From: Viscum album
Lineage: Eukaryota > Streptophyta > Magnoliopsida > Santalales > Viscaceae
DNA length: 64,000 nt
Direction of reading: 5' to 3'
Assembly: GCA_963277665.1 (NCBI GenBank)
Contig: OY728137.1
Location: 1,170,648,670-1,170,712,669 of the forward strand
The translations under genes and the position numbers were made by a program. Of this stretch, positions 23,291 through 36,860 are shown piece after piece. Numbering within the stretch: position 1 is the stretch's first letter; each line of letters begins with the position of its first letter. Below the pieces are notes generated by a model. It made no database searches. It was given only the letters and a program-made list of their open reading frames with translations, and had not been told where the DNA came from.

Positions 23291-25760
23291 TCAAGTATTT
23301 TAGGGGTAGAATAAATATTGAGAACTTTTTAGGGGATTAGAACATTGATAGATGGGTGAAACATGCAACTTTGGAATTATTGTCTCACTGATGGCCAAAA
23401 ACAAAACTCATGTTCTTACCATGGGGAAAAAGTGATCCGGTGGCCTCCCAAACATTAATTTATATATGGGTATGACATTCATGTTTACACGAGAATCCCT
23501 CCTATAATGTCTATTCACGGTTTTGATACCTAATTTGCAAGTAGGCATGTCCATTGGAACCTACATTCTTTCACTTCCCCCTTGATGAACCCCCTCCACC
23601 TAATGATTGATTTAACTTTCGGTGGGGGTGGTCAAGATTTCGTATTGTGATTATGATACATATTACATACATTCTTCTATATCAAATTTTATTTAAAGTT
23701 CCCCACCATTTTAGTCAAATATTACCTATTCTTGGGGTGTTTGTTAGTTTTCTCAATTTTTCTATTTTAGTACAAACAATGACCAATATACATTTTGTGA
23801 ATTTTAGAAAGAAAGGGTTTGGTGGTCCCTAGTCCCAACCTATAGTATTTCAATTTTTTATCAAGAGTTATAAGTGTGTATCATTTATATATTTTCTAAT
23901 GTTTTCCTCATCATTAAATTATGTAATTTTTGAATATTTTTTTAAATATATTATTTAACATGTATTGAACTATCAGTAAGGAATGTTCCAAGTTGAATTA
24001 TTTAATTATAGAATTGTCCTTGAAGTGGATTGACTTAATTAAATTATTAATTTCGATTTATGTTTTTTTAAAGTGTAATTTTTCATGAATTGATAACTTT
24101 GAAATGATACTTTAAAATAATTAATATTGGTATATATAAATGAACCTTGAATGATAATGAATGTTTCTATAAGTGTTGAATTATAAAAGGATGAATTATA
24201 ATTTAAATGGTATTTGGGAATATAATAAAAATATATTAAATTGTAAATTGGAATTAAAATGGCCAAATAAAAAATGATATTGTGTGAATTTACATAGTTT
24301 AATTTGGAAAATGACAAATACTTCTTTTAATGGAATGAGATTTAACGAATATCAGGTTTTCTGATAAAGGGAAGAAATAATCCATCAAGAAAACCAGTGG
24401 TGATTGTTCATAAATGAGTTTATCTTTTAAAAAATGATTTCTTTGTTAAAAAATGATTTCTAATTGATCTTATTACAATCTAATGATCGGAGGAATTCCT
24501 TGGGATCCATCTATTAAATTCGTTTATGGTTCAGAAATGTATGGAATTCCATGAGTAAGTATGTATTCTACTAGGAGAATCACTTGAATTCATTAGGTTG
24601 TTACCTATTTGTATTCAAGGATATACATATCCACGAAATTTTATTATCTTACTTGTAATCAACACTAATTCATCACAATGAATTTCTGAGAGTAGATCCT
24701 CCTATGATTTGGGTGATGCAAAAAAGGATGATTACCATAGAAAAATATTGTGGATTCCCTTGGAGAAACCCTGTTAATGGGGTGGGATAATCTCCTTATA
24801 TACGGCTAGAATAAATGAGGTAGAATTCCATGGGTGTGGTCCAATATTTTGGTTAGTCATATTACTCTAAATTCCCAAGACACATGGTTCTGTAGTATCA
24901 TCTTAGGGAATGTCCTAGTTTTATACTTTGAATTTACTTGGTTTATAGAAATGATAATTCCAAGGATGATTTTCATTGTTTTATGATGACATTATAAGAT
25001 GGAAATAGAGAGCTAAGACCTTGTATATTTATTTTTTTCTTTCATGGATATTTTTATCTCAGTTACACACCTTCTAATTGACATGAGTTTTGTGATCCAT
25101 CAGATAGATCATGATACATCGACACTGGAAAAATCGGGTAGGTCTTTCCTTAGGTATCCCCTTGGAGCTTAGGTACTAAGTTTTTTTAAAGTAATTTGTA
25201 ATCATTATCAATCTGTACTCACTTTTATATTAGACTAGTTTGTTGAGACATTATTAGTGGTGGCCTACTAGTTTATTTTAAACCATTCTCAGGCCTACAT
25301 GGAACATGGGGACTAGATAAGACATCAATTTTTTGGATGAAAGTTTTTTGTTTAAGGATTTTCCAATTATATTATGTATTAATTTTTTGGTTATAGTGGA
25401 ATACGAGTTACAATAATAGGTATGACTTGGGAAAATTTTGGGGTGAGTTATAGTTTCAATTTATGTTTTTCCTTTTTATCCCATGTATATAACCCCCTTA
25501 TAGGATATATTTTGACTTGCATGAAATACTCTATTGTTATGTCACTTTGATACTTTCGAGTTATTTTTGGTGCTTTCGATATCTTATATATGATGATTAT
25601 ATAGAACATTTTATATGTTTTATGTTTTTCAATATTAATTCATACATTTACGTGAGGGTATAGTCTTCCAAAAAAATCATTATATATCTTTTCCACAAGT
25701 CATCCATCTCTATAATATAGGTAGGTGAGACTTTTTCCTTGTAGATAATTTCATTCGATA
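23290..25760 (+). repeat. Left LTR-like arm of element B
   Basis: Pairs with about 30930-33360 over most of its length. Shared anchors include a CTCATGTTCTTACCATGGGG-like block near 23408, which matches CCCATGTTCTATCTTGGGG near 31067. The ends are approximate. Confidence 0.5.
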
Positions 25761-28700
25761 GAATATATTTTTTTATGGTGCTGGGGAGTTACAAAATTCT
25801 ATCAAATCCTTTTTCATTTGTCTTACTATTTGTCCACAGTATGAAAGAGGCTAAGAATGATTCATAAAAAGTTAATGATCCCATTATTAGGAGTGATCGA
25901 CCCTGATACAGGGAGAACCCATGATTGTAGGGATGATATTGATTATTTTTGTAGGAATATTCCTCTTAATGTTGATATAAATTTTCAATGAGTGACTCAC
26001 TTATTTTATGATGTTATGATTGATGGGATTTTTCTCTAGGTGTGGAAAGAAAATAGAGGTTGTATGTGTTCATCAATCGTGATAGGAACATATGATTCAT
26101 ATACCCTAAACTAAACACATCAAATTTCAAATTCATGACAAATCAAAAAATTCAAAGAAGCCAAATGTCAACACCTCGAGATGTGAACCACCTCGAGCCA
26201 CATACATGATTCCAAACCCAATTACCAATCATTCTTTCATATTCATCAGCATGATTGATGAATAGATCCCATCGGATCAACACATGTCGTCATTGGAAAA
26301 AAATGAAAAACATTCTAAAGGAGTAGTGGGAAAACCTGAGATCATCATTCTCTATATTGGGAGTGAAACAATTTCCCACGAACAAATAAATAGTTCATCT
26401 GAAGACAAGACACATAAAAAATCACACATCACCAAGGATTGAATGATCATGGAACACCTTCATCCACTAAAACTCACCTCCCATGGCATCATGAAAGAAA
26501 CCACACAAATCCAACTGTGAGTATAGTGGTAAAATGTTGGAGTAATAGCAGAGTAGGAATGGGCGCTTGTGAGAGGGAACATCAACACTAGAAACTATTG
26601 AAATTATCGAGGATGATATCCGTCATAAAAAACAAAGTGCAATAATCCGTACAAAAATTGTTACTGAAGAACAACACCATGTTATAAAGGCCTCAAGAGA
26701 AATAAAACATCAAAATGAAACCAATGAAGGAGAATGAAACCATAAAAAAGGATAAGAACTACACAAACCACGACTCCTAGATCACTGATGAGAAATCATT
26801 CAACACATACCAAACTCCCCATGAGAGCCACTAAAACGAACCAAAATGGAATCTAATGTAGTAGATCAAGGAGAAAGTGTAGTTATTGAGTCCGACCAGG
26901 AACTGGTAGTAATCCATGATTGGGAGAGAAGGAAATATGATTCATATATCATACATATGTTTCCTTTGATTGGTACATTTACTATTTGTGATTTATCTTT
27001 GATAGTGAATTACTAATCTAATTTACATTTACCTATGATTAATATTTCCAATCAGTAAAGGGGTGGGTTATTTAAAGTGTCAGCAATGTTTCATAAGGTA
27101 TTCTATTATATAATAATAGGGAGGAATCATACATGGCCCATTATCTAGGATAACCTTTGATAAATTGGAAAATATAAATGAGATGTTAAATGACGGTATT
27201 GAATAAAAAAGGTATCATTAAGAAATGTACACGGTGTTTTCACTCATTTTTTGTGAATGGACCTTTAATTAATTAATCCTTGGGAGTATTGAAATATTTT
27301 TTGACATATATAGAAACAATTTGTATCTTATAGAATGATATAAGTTAATTGTTAAATATTGGAATTAGTTAAATATAATGTCATTAATAAACCTATAACA
27401 TGTTTTAATTTATATATTATGAATGGTAATATAATTATTCAAACATTGAATGTGTGCAAATATTGATAATTTTTTTAAAGAAAAAGTATAAATATTGGAA
27501 ACGAAAGATCATGAGTCCTATAAAAATGTAAAATCTAGTAATTAAATAATAATGAAAAGACCTTGATAATGATGGGAACTCTTTTTTAACCTGGTGACAT
27601 AGAGCCCTTATATGCATTGTTTTACCTATTTATGGGCCATTGGGGTTATTGTGATTTTTTATGCCATATATACCTATCAGATATATTGAGGAAGACAATA
27701 TATGGAAAGTGTGACCTTATGAATGTTCTTGTGAAAGAACCAAGTGAGGTTGGATGAGATATATAGAGATATCAAGACTATGAAATCTCCATAAAGGGTG
27801 GTACATCTGGTAATATTGTGTTATACCATGATGATAACCTTTTGAATTTGGATTTGGTAAAATTTAAGTCATGAACTGGTTGATGTTTTGTATGCTAATG
27901 TTTCAGCAGGTGGCACCATGTCAATTTTAGAACCACTAGTGGGGGGTTTGTGAAGCAAGATGTTGTGTGAAATTGTCACATGGACTAGTGTTTTTTCATG
28001 AATGGAGCTCCATTTTAGGATTTTTTTTACGGTCAAGGTGGTAACACCTTTGAACATTAAGATCAACAGAAGTGTAGAAAGTTAGCACTATGTGATGTAT
28101 AAGAGTAACCTGTGGTGCGCGTTATCCCAGTTTGATAAGTTCATGTGAGATTAAAAACATGTGTTAATGGTTGAGTTATATTATGAGTCAGTGAAGTGCC
28201 TTGGGTTATATATATTATTCTTGGTGAGATTACATTAGAATGTTGATGTGATAAAGGTATTCATAGATGCTACTTTTTGATATGGCACAAATTCCTAGTG
28301 TATGTTGAAACCCTTAGGGGGTTTGGGAAAATAAGTTAGGAGGATTCCTTGTTTTTAGAAACATGATGGTATATAAGTTATAAATAAATTTCATGATCAT
28401 GTTCCTTCAAGACATGCCTCAAAGGGAGTAGAGGGAGAATGAGAAAGTTCTGTGGTTTTAGAATAAAAATGGTGTGTAGTGTCCATGTATCTAGAAAGGG
28501 AATGGCATTGTTTATCTCCAGAAATTTCCTATATGAAAGAGTACATTGGGTTAGTTTAAATGGGATTGAGGAACCACATTGGTTATGAAGGGAACAAGAT
28601 GATCTTAAATTAGTGAATTTGACCTGTGACCATGTTTATGTTATGGTTTGGGGATTTCTTGGATGTTTTAAATAGGAAATAAAATGGGGTACTTGTACTT

Positions 28701-30929
28701 GGAATCAAGGATTGATGTCAAGGGAAATATTAGTCACGTTCTGTGACCATTTCAATATTAACGAGACTTGGGTTTGATGTTATAGTTTGTTAATTATTCT
28801 AGTTTACAGGATTCCATGAAATGATCATTGGCATAAATTAAGTTTCTTATTTTGAGAAGGTGTATTGAGGGTGATCCAAATTAATTATGGATGAATTCCA
28901 TGTGAGCATGGTAAATGGTTTCAGTGTGTAAGAATATTTTTTTTTGAAATATGACACATGGGATCTAAAGTCATGTAAGTTGATCCTAATGTTTGGTAAA
29001 GTAAACCCATTATTTTGGAGAATCAAGGATGTGTATAATAGAAAGTGTAGCGGACAATGAATTCTATAATTTTTAGAAACTATATATGATTCAAGGATGA
29101 TAAAATTAATGAGGTGTTGTGGGAATAGATTCATATAGTTTAGTAAAAATGAGAAAATTCCTTAGGTAGAGATGATTTGAAATGGTTTGGATAAAGGTGA
29201 TGTGACATTGACGATATATGAAATCATTCCAGCTCAAGTAATGAAAGAATGGTGTATATAGATCAAGAAGAGAAAAATACATGTGTGGATGGTAGAAACT
29301 ATTGGGGTTAGGGATCAATGAGAAATGCATGGAAGGATATATTATGGGAATCCCAACATTAAATTTTATATATTGTGTCCTTCTCTCAAATTAAATTTTA
29401 CCCACTATAAATGTCGAGTTTCCATGAATCGGGAATGAACAATATATGAGCTATGGAGTGTCACTCTAGTATGACCATGTTTGTCCATGTAAAAGTTTTG
29501 TGTTCAGTGAATTATATGATGTGGGATATGGGATCAGGTTTTTTACAAAGAAATACAATGAAAATGACACTCATATTAAGGTTAGTATCATGATATTCAT
29601 TTTCTTTTGACCCATGTGTTAGAATGTTTGTTAATTTATGGGACATGTCTTCAAATGGCCAAGATGACACCAGATATTGGTTCACTTGTAGTTTCGATGT
29701 AAAATAGAATCATTTATATATACCATTGGTCAAATTATATGTGATTCTGGTTAGAGTTCATATAAATTTCTAGGCTTTGAATGAAGTGGTTTGATCCAAT
29801 CATGCTTTGGTTTTTTGAAGCATCAATGATCAAGTGATATTATGATGAATAGTGTTGATGGTTAGTGATTCGAAAATGGAATCAAATTGGGGGTTTTGTT
29901 ATAGATTAACATGTTTCTAGATGGTCGTGGTATAACTTATTGGAAAATAAACCGTGAATTAGAAATTTAATGGTTCATCAATAGTGGATGTTGAGTGTTC
30001 TCATGGTGATTCGGCTAAAGGAGTTCTGACCTGCAGTTTTCCTAGGATTCAACGTGGTGGGTTTGAAGCCACATCGGGCATGACCACGGAGATGCATTGA
30101 ATTTTTTTTGATATTTTGAATAGATATTGGAATTGATATTCCATGTAATTAAGACAATTTTTGGGGCCATGATTGCACATCTAGTTTATATTAGAATTGG
30201 GGATGAGAGGTAGAGTTAGAATTGTACCAAGTGATCTGGAGCATGTGTGGTGTTTGATCAGGAAATCCAATGATGGGGAGTATACTAATGGGGAATTGAG
30301 AATGTGGAACTCCTATTATAAAGTACCAATGGATGTAGGAAATAATTTTTGAAGGACCTAATTCACTGCTTATTTCTACATGGTTAAAATTTTTGTAAAA
30401 TATCACTGTTAGGATGATGGACAGATGATGTAACTAGTTGTAACCATTGGGAATAATGCTAGTGGAGTAGCTAGGTTTGTGAATATTTGGAATTATATTA
30501 TTTCTTTCCATCATTAATAATGAGGAAAGTCCCCAGATTTTGAATTGCCTCTTGAGTATGATTAGGTGCTTTGATAAACACAATCAGTTGGATGATCAGA
30601 TGGTGTAGATCGAGGGCATTATTGGTGGGGTGTAACAACATAATGTTGGGGAACCATAGATAAGTACTAGGAGTGGATCCTAATATGGGTTTTGGTTGAC
30701 ATAGCTAAAGGCTACAGTGTACGTGTTAATAATTTCTGATCAGAATAGTGGGTCTGGGGTACCATGCTATCACAAACTAGTGTTTGGTTGATGAATTGAG
30801 GATTATTGATGCTTAATGATATAACTCAAGGATGTTAAGTCATATTTTGGAGACTTTGGAAGGTCCATTCCTTCACCGAGTTGTAGAACAGTTTAATACT
30901 TTTTTAACATCACGTATATACCCTTGATG
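25761..30929 (+). pseudogene. Internal region of element B, decayed beyond recognition
   Basis: A possible primer site, tggtgctgggga at 25776, resembles a CpG-decayed tRNA-Asp-type site but needs a gap, so it is weak. 26100-26930 is A-rich with Lys, Glu, Asn and Thr codons, as gag regions often are. 27660-30900 is G-rich on plus and holds partly open frames (for example 29999-30095, GVLTCSFPRIQRGGFEATSG), but I could not match any to a known pol motif. Minus-strand frames here (for example 29134-28847) are composition artefacts. Confidence 0.3.
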
Positions 30930-33360
30930 AAGGCATTTTTTTGTGGAAAATTGTTCTAGTGTAGAATTTTAGGGGTTCGAGATATGGTTTTAGGGCAGCA
31001 ACATAATACCTAAAAAATATCTGCTAGCTAGTACATGTCCCATGGCTCACCAGTTGCCGAAAAACACCCATGTTCTATCTTGGGGAAGCCATCTAGCCTA
31101 TGTCCTCATGTTTATAAATTTTATTTTGTGTAGCTCGATAATTTTACCCAGTTCACCCCACTATACCCTCAATTCTTGATTATAATTCCCTATTATGAAG
31201 TATACCTCCCCCTTGTTGTATGCCACTCTTCCATTTCTCTATATTAATCCCATATATCTAGTGATCTATTTCATTTTCACTAAAAGTGATCCAGATCCAT
31301 TTGTATGTTTATGTGTCCTATTATTTATTTTTTATTCATTATTTTCAGTCTCATAGTGCAAAATCATTATATTCAACATACCCTATTTGAGGGTCCTTTA
31401 CTGTTTTATTATTTTATTTCATTTCTGGATGAAGAAATTGTTGATACCCAATGTGTGGGATTTACCAATCTTGAGGTAGGTGATCACTAAGCCTAACCCA
31501 TTGTCTAATTAGTTTGTAAATTGAGGAAATTGGGAAACCGTGTCAGCTTTGTTGTTCAGGGAATAATGTTCAAATTAAGTGTTTCTTGAATATTGTTTTA
31601 GTTCAAAGTCATATTAAATATCATTTATATTACAAAAAAGGAAAATTACATGTGATATTATTTAAGGGTGGAATTAATCTTAATGTGTCTTACTGTTATT
31701 AAATTCCAAAACATTTTTTCATTGATATTAAGTGGAATTGGTGATGATTCGATGATTTTGAAATAAGGTTTCACAATTAATTATAGTAGAAAATGGAAGG
31801 GGTCCATTAATTAGACATTATATTTTTAGAATTTAAGAATTCAAATATTACTAATTTTAATTAAAACTATTTTGGGCCATGGAGTGAAAATATATTAAAT
31901 TATAAATTAGAATTTTAATGACTACATGAAAAATATTTCTCTGTGAATTTAAACCATTTCTCTAAGAAAATGATTAATATTTCATGTAATGGGATAATAT
32001 TTAAATAATGGATGGATTCATGATAATGGGTGGAAATGGTACAAGAAGGGGAAATGGGGTCTTGTTATTTAACAATGTTTTATTTCAATGAAAATGACTT
32101 ATTTGTAAAAAAGGATTATTAATTTAGTTTAATTTTGACTTAGTGGTGGGTGTAATTACTTGGGTAACCTCCAATGGATATAGTTATGGATATGAAATGG
32201 GTGAATTTCCTTGAGTAAGCATGGATTTCGTTAGGGTAATCATAATTATTCTATTGGATGACACCTTCTTTGATTCAAGGACATGAAAATTTAGTGAATT
32301 CCATTAGATGTCTTGGATTCCAAATTGACTCATCACTATGAATTACATAGAGTGGATACTACTTGGATTCATGTGATGTATTAGATTATTAATTCTAGTA
32401 ATTAATTTTTATGGATTCCCTTAGGGTAAAACATCAAATGTCATGGCATGAGCTCATCATATTTAACATTATTTCATGAGGAATAATGCCTTGGTTCGGG
32501 GACTGGATTCAAGTCATTTATATTACTATAAATTCCTTGGACACTTTGTTCCTATGATTCAGTTTGAATAATTCTAATGTTATAATCCTCAAATTCTATT
32601 TTTTATATAGGGGAAAATTTCAGGGATTATTTTCATGAATTCTTGATGAAATTATGATAGAGGAATTCTTGGAGAAGACCCTGCAGATTCACCTGTGTTT
32701 TAATTGTTTTGGATTCCTTGGTTACACACCAAGGGAGAGACATGAGCTATGAAATAAATCACTTGGGTTAGAGATACACCAAAACTGGATGAAGTGTGTA
32801 GGTTCAAACTCATGTGTCACCATTGAGATCAATTTTAGAGGTTTTGTTATTATATATACTTGAAGTAAATTATATTTTTATCTTTGACACTCTGCATGCA
32901 TTTTTATATCAGAATAATTATTTTAGGTAGTCCATTAGTGGTTTATTATGAATTTTTACTCATACATATCTCAAGATTCCATATCACATGGTTTAACTAT
33001 GATGGAATCCCTTATTGGTCATAGGTTAAATGATAATGGAAAGGGACCTTTAGTAATGTTTTTCTTTAACCTATAGTGTGGGTCGTGGATGCTGGTACTG
33101 GGATAGAGTTGATACATGTTTGGAATGAGTTATAATTAAATTAAATTATTTCTTTTTTATCCCATTTATATGTCAATCCATTAGGGGATTCATTGTGACA
33201 TCTATTGAATACTACATTATTAGAGTATTTTTAAATAGTAGTTATTTTTCACACATTAACTCTAATGTATTGTAGTGATTATCTATCCTGGTTTAAAAAA
33301 ATTATCTTATTTCAAATCAGATTTCTACTCTAAAATTAGATTATAGTCTCTACACACTAT
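30930..33360 (+). repeat. Right LTR-like arm of element B
   Basis: Counterpart of about 23290-25760 in direct orientation. Similarity fades near 33350, just before a GC-richer bit (cactatcccgatagaccctc). Identity is far lower than between the 12-22 kb LTRs, so this element is older. Confidence 0.5.
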
Positions 33361-36300
33361 CCCGATAGACCCTCAACACTAGTAGAAAGACTCTGAAATA
33401 CATGGATTTATGATTGAAGCCATGTGATGACTATTGGTCTGCAACAGGTAGTTATATGGGTGGTGTTGTGTTGCATAAGACTTAAACTGCCAAGATTAAT
33501 AATTATATAATCTTTTAAAACAATTCAATGTTTCAAGACACTATGACTGTAACTTGGATTGTTCTAATTCATTGAAAGTATTTTTTTTCTTGAAGTCCCT
33601 TTTCCATATTTTCCAATTTTTCCACTTTTAGTATGTATTTATTGATGTCATTAATGGGTATAGACTATTTTTTCTCAAATTCCACTTTTATCTAGGTTAT
33701 ATTTTCGTTTTTCACTCATAATAATACTCTTATACATCATATGATTTTGTTTTTATCAATAAAATATTCTAATTACTACTTCATCGTTTGTAACATATTT
33801 GTTCTTTCACTTTCATCATCTTCACTTCCTGAAGCATCAAAAATGTTTTCCACAAGAGCTATAAATTTGTTTTATGTTATGATTTATTACATGATGTGGA
33901 GTCATCTTCCACTTGTCTTGTTATAAAACATATAATTTAAACTATAAATAACATCTTTTTCTACATCTAAAAAATTTAGTCAAATAATTCCGGATTTTTA
34001 TTCATTTATTTCTCTAAGGGTTCTCACCATTTTAATCTGCGCCATGTTATGAAAACATATTCTTTGGATAGTTTATGGAAGAGTTTCTTATTTCCTTACA
34101 TTTTGTAAAACATGGTGAATGTTTAACTTTAATATTTCCATTTCTGATCATGGTTCTCTTAAATATAGTATAAATAATTTTTTTTATTATCATAATATTC
34201 ATCTAAATAATCAAATTCAATTAATTGTGTCTCTGTATCATATGTAGTTGTAATATTTCTCAGAGCCTCAAAATCCATATAATCATTTATATTTTTCTAG
34301 AAGTTTTAATCTATCACATTTATTAATAAATTATTATATTATGTAATCCTTTGAGGAAAATATCTCCTCAGCCTTCTGATATGGAATATTTATGATTAAA
34401 CTCATTTGGAAAATTTCATATCCACTTTTTCGCTGTAGTGGAATCGTCATAATTTTATCCAAAAACCTGAATATTCATTAAAATTTCATTAACTCTTGTA
34501 ATGTATACATCAATATTTTATTCATCATCCATATTAATATCCTAAATTTTTATCTTTTAAATTTCCAATTTGGCCTCCTTTAATTTAATATTTCACTCAT
34601 AACTGTACTCTAATTTGTAAACAATTTCCATGGAAGTATGAAGCCCAATGATTTTTATATTTACACTTTTAGAATGAGATATCAAAATGGAAATTTGGTC
34701 TTGGATATAAAATTATATATATATTTGATTAGTAAACACTATAGGATCACTAGTAGTAATAGTTTGATAACCTACTGTTAAGATATCCCATACTTTATAT
34801 AGTTTTTATAGAATATAGGGGAACACTATATTATTTAATCTGTGGTATTTTTTCCTATAAAAAAATGGAAACCATACTATTTTAAAATTTTAAATTATTC
34901 ATAATGAGGAATAATTGGAAATTTAATAGAGGAACTTGAGTTTTCTTTGATCTAATTTTATAGATAGGGAAGTTGTTTCACCAATGTGGGAAGGGTGGGG
35001 GTGAATTAGTGGTAATTTTATAAAAATTATCTATCATTAAAATAAAAACATGTTGACCAATTAGGATTCATTCCCCTATTATATGATTACTTAGCCACTC
35101 CCGAATTTAGTAAAAATTAATAGAATATGGACATTATATTTTTACTAGTTTCAACCTCAATGTGAGAGTATAAACCATTATATTACTGGTTAGATGTATT
35201 GATAATATATTCTCCAATATAATCACTACTAGTTACATCCGAATAGTGTCACACAATTAATTTCTATAGTCCAATTTCCACTATATAAACTCTCTTCCAG
35301 ATATAAAATATTGAAACAATATAATAAATACCACTCTTGAATATTGTTTTCTCCTTAAATAACTGATGACTCCATTTCTCTCTTAACATTCATGATGAAT
35401 TGAAAAACATGTGCTTAATTTTTAATTTTCCTGATAAATGATAATTATAATACACACTATTGGCCTTCCCCAGTTACCAACATTTGGTGAAACACCTTCA
35501 CCGAACAACTTATTACATTTCTTTAGAATATTATCTCATGATAAACATTAATTTTTTTGAGGCTCTAATAAAATTACAACACAAAAAACTTCACATATCA
35601 CTTCATTAACCTTTCAAATTCTCTCACACATGCACATTATTCACATAGAATATTAATGAAGCTTTCCCGTACATATAAAAACCCTTCATGATGGTACTTA
35701 ATAAAAAAATTATTTTCATAATCTCTAATCATAATGGACTCAATTATATCTTCACGATTAAAACATTGTAATATCTCGTCTCAATTATTTAGAACACAAT
35801 TAATAATGAAGTAATGATGTATTTTTATATCTATAGTAACTTATTATTAACAAGAAATATTCCAAAAATCATATTAATAAACACTACCTTTTAGGATTCA
35901 AAAAATATTTGATTGAATGACCCAAAAAAGAAACTTTCCATAAACTAACCTTTGGCTCATCATATGTACCATACATACACTATATACAATATTCATAATG
36001 TATTTCAAAAAAATCCACATTCTTACTTCATGATAACCTCATATAAAAATAACATATTTATTGTCATATTTTCATATATTCCATGAAAAGAAGACCTACC
36101 CCCTTACTTCACAAACACTTCATTATTGTGTACATAATTGGAGTGAGTGAAGGAAATGACACCACCCACTAGAAAATTATTTTATTCATCTTCTTTTATA
36201 ACTGGTTACATATATTGATTTTTGAATGAAAACAAATATCATGTAGTTCATGATTCCATAAAATGGCCACCTGAATAGACCATCCATAAACTAGCTTAAT

Positions 36301-36540
36301 GAATTCACAAACTAAGTATGTGAACAATTTTATTTTTTTGTTTCTTATCACTATTTAATACTCCATTTTATTTCTCATGGATTAGATATTTTTTATATGA
36401 TTCTTGAAACCATACATGTACCATGAGCTTATCATATGCACAGAATCCCTATAATGTTAACACTATGATGAAGTTGTTGAAAATATCAGTTGTTCATCTA
36501 ATATGGTATGTATTTAATGTTTCTCAATAGTTCACATTGA
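33361..36540. other. Unassigned AT-rich DNA, C-rich on plus from about 34 kb
   Basis: No gene, RNA or repeat was recognised. From about 34 kb the plus strand has many more C than G, the reverse of 27.6-30.9 kb. That would fit decayed elements in the opposite orientation. A cluster near 35461-35520 (ccttccccagttaccaac) is the most C-rich part and was not identified. Confidence 0.35.
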
Positions 36541-36860
36541 GCTTTATCCTATATATTTAAAAAATTGGGGCAACACCACTTAATTACATAGTGTGTTCCT
36601 AAACCACTTTTATGACAATTCCTGGAAGAAATAGAAGAAAAGTGTCCAATTTCGTGACTCTTGAGCCTCCCCAAAAACCAAATACCCACATCAACCTTGT
36701 GAAAGGCAGCCAGAATTATCCATGATCTTCTATGACTAAACATGTGTTGAGATCCATTATGCTTTGCTGGGAATTCTTTGGGGCTGGTTTTATGGGGTTT
36801 CTATCTTAAGGCTAACCTATGTTTTTTATAAGGTCAATAAAATTAAATATTAAAAAAACC
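36541..36860. other. GC-richer insert ending in AATAAA and an A run
   Basis: About 300 bases with more balanced composition than anything within several kb. On plus it ends ctggttttatggggtttc, then AATAAA at 36836-36841 and seven A at 36852-36858, like the 3' end of a retroposed transcript or a 5'-truncated LINE. On minus, 36743-36549 is open for 64 codons with a mixed residue content (for example SWIILAAFHKVDVGIWFLGR), so the reverse orientation is also possible. No target duplication was found. Confidence 0.35.

Larger units (their letters stand above)
23290..33360 (+). mobile_element. Old LTR element B (inferred), probably plus strand
   Basis: Two diverged direct repeats of about 2.4 kb flank about 5.2 kb, the size of a gypsy internal region. 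Anchors with an offset near 7.66 kb include ATATATTAAATT (24232 and 31890), GTTACACACC (25075 and 32722) and TTTTATCCCAT (about 25475 and 33155). The left flank of the left copy and right flank of the right copy show no such similarity. The plus strand of 27600-30900 is strongly G over C, as on the coding strand of the gypsy elements here, hence the orientation. Termini and target duplications are not resolved. Confidence 0.5.

Noticed and set aside
24039..24317. 92-codon minus-strand frame
   Set aside because: Located in an LTR-like arm and made of Asn, Tyr, Ile and Phe codons expected by chance in AT-rich DNA.
28847..29330. Minus-strand frames of 95 and 74 codons in element B
   Set aside because: Residue content (Phe, Ile, Leu, Ser, Tyr, His) follows base composition, there are no motifs, and strand skew suggests plus-strand coding here.
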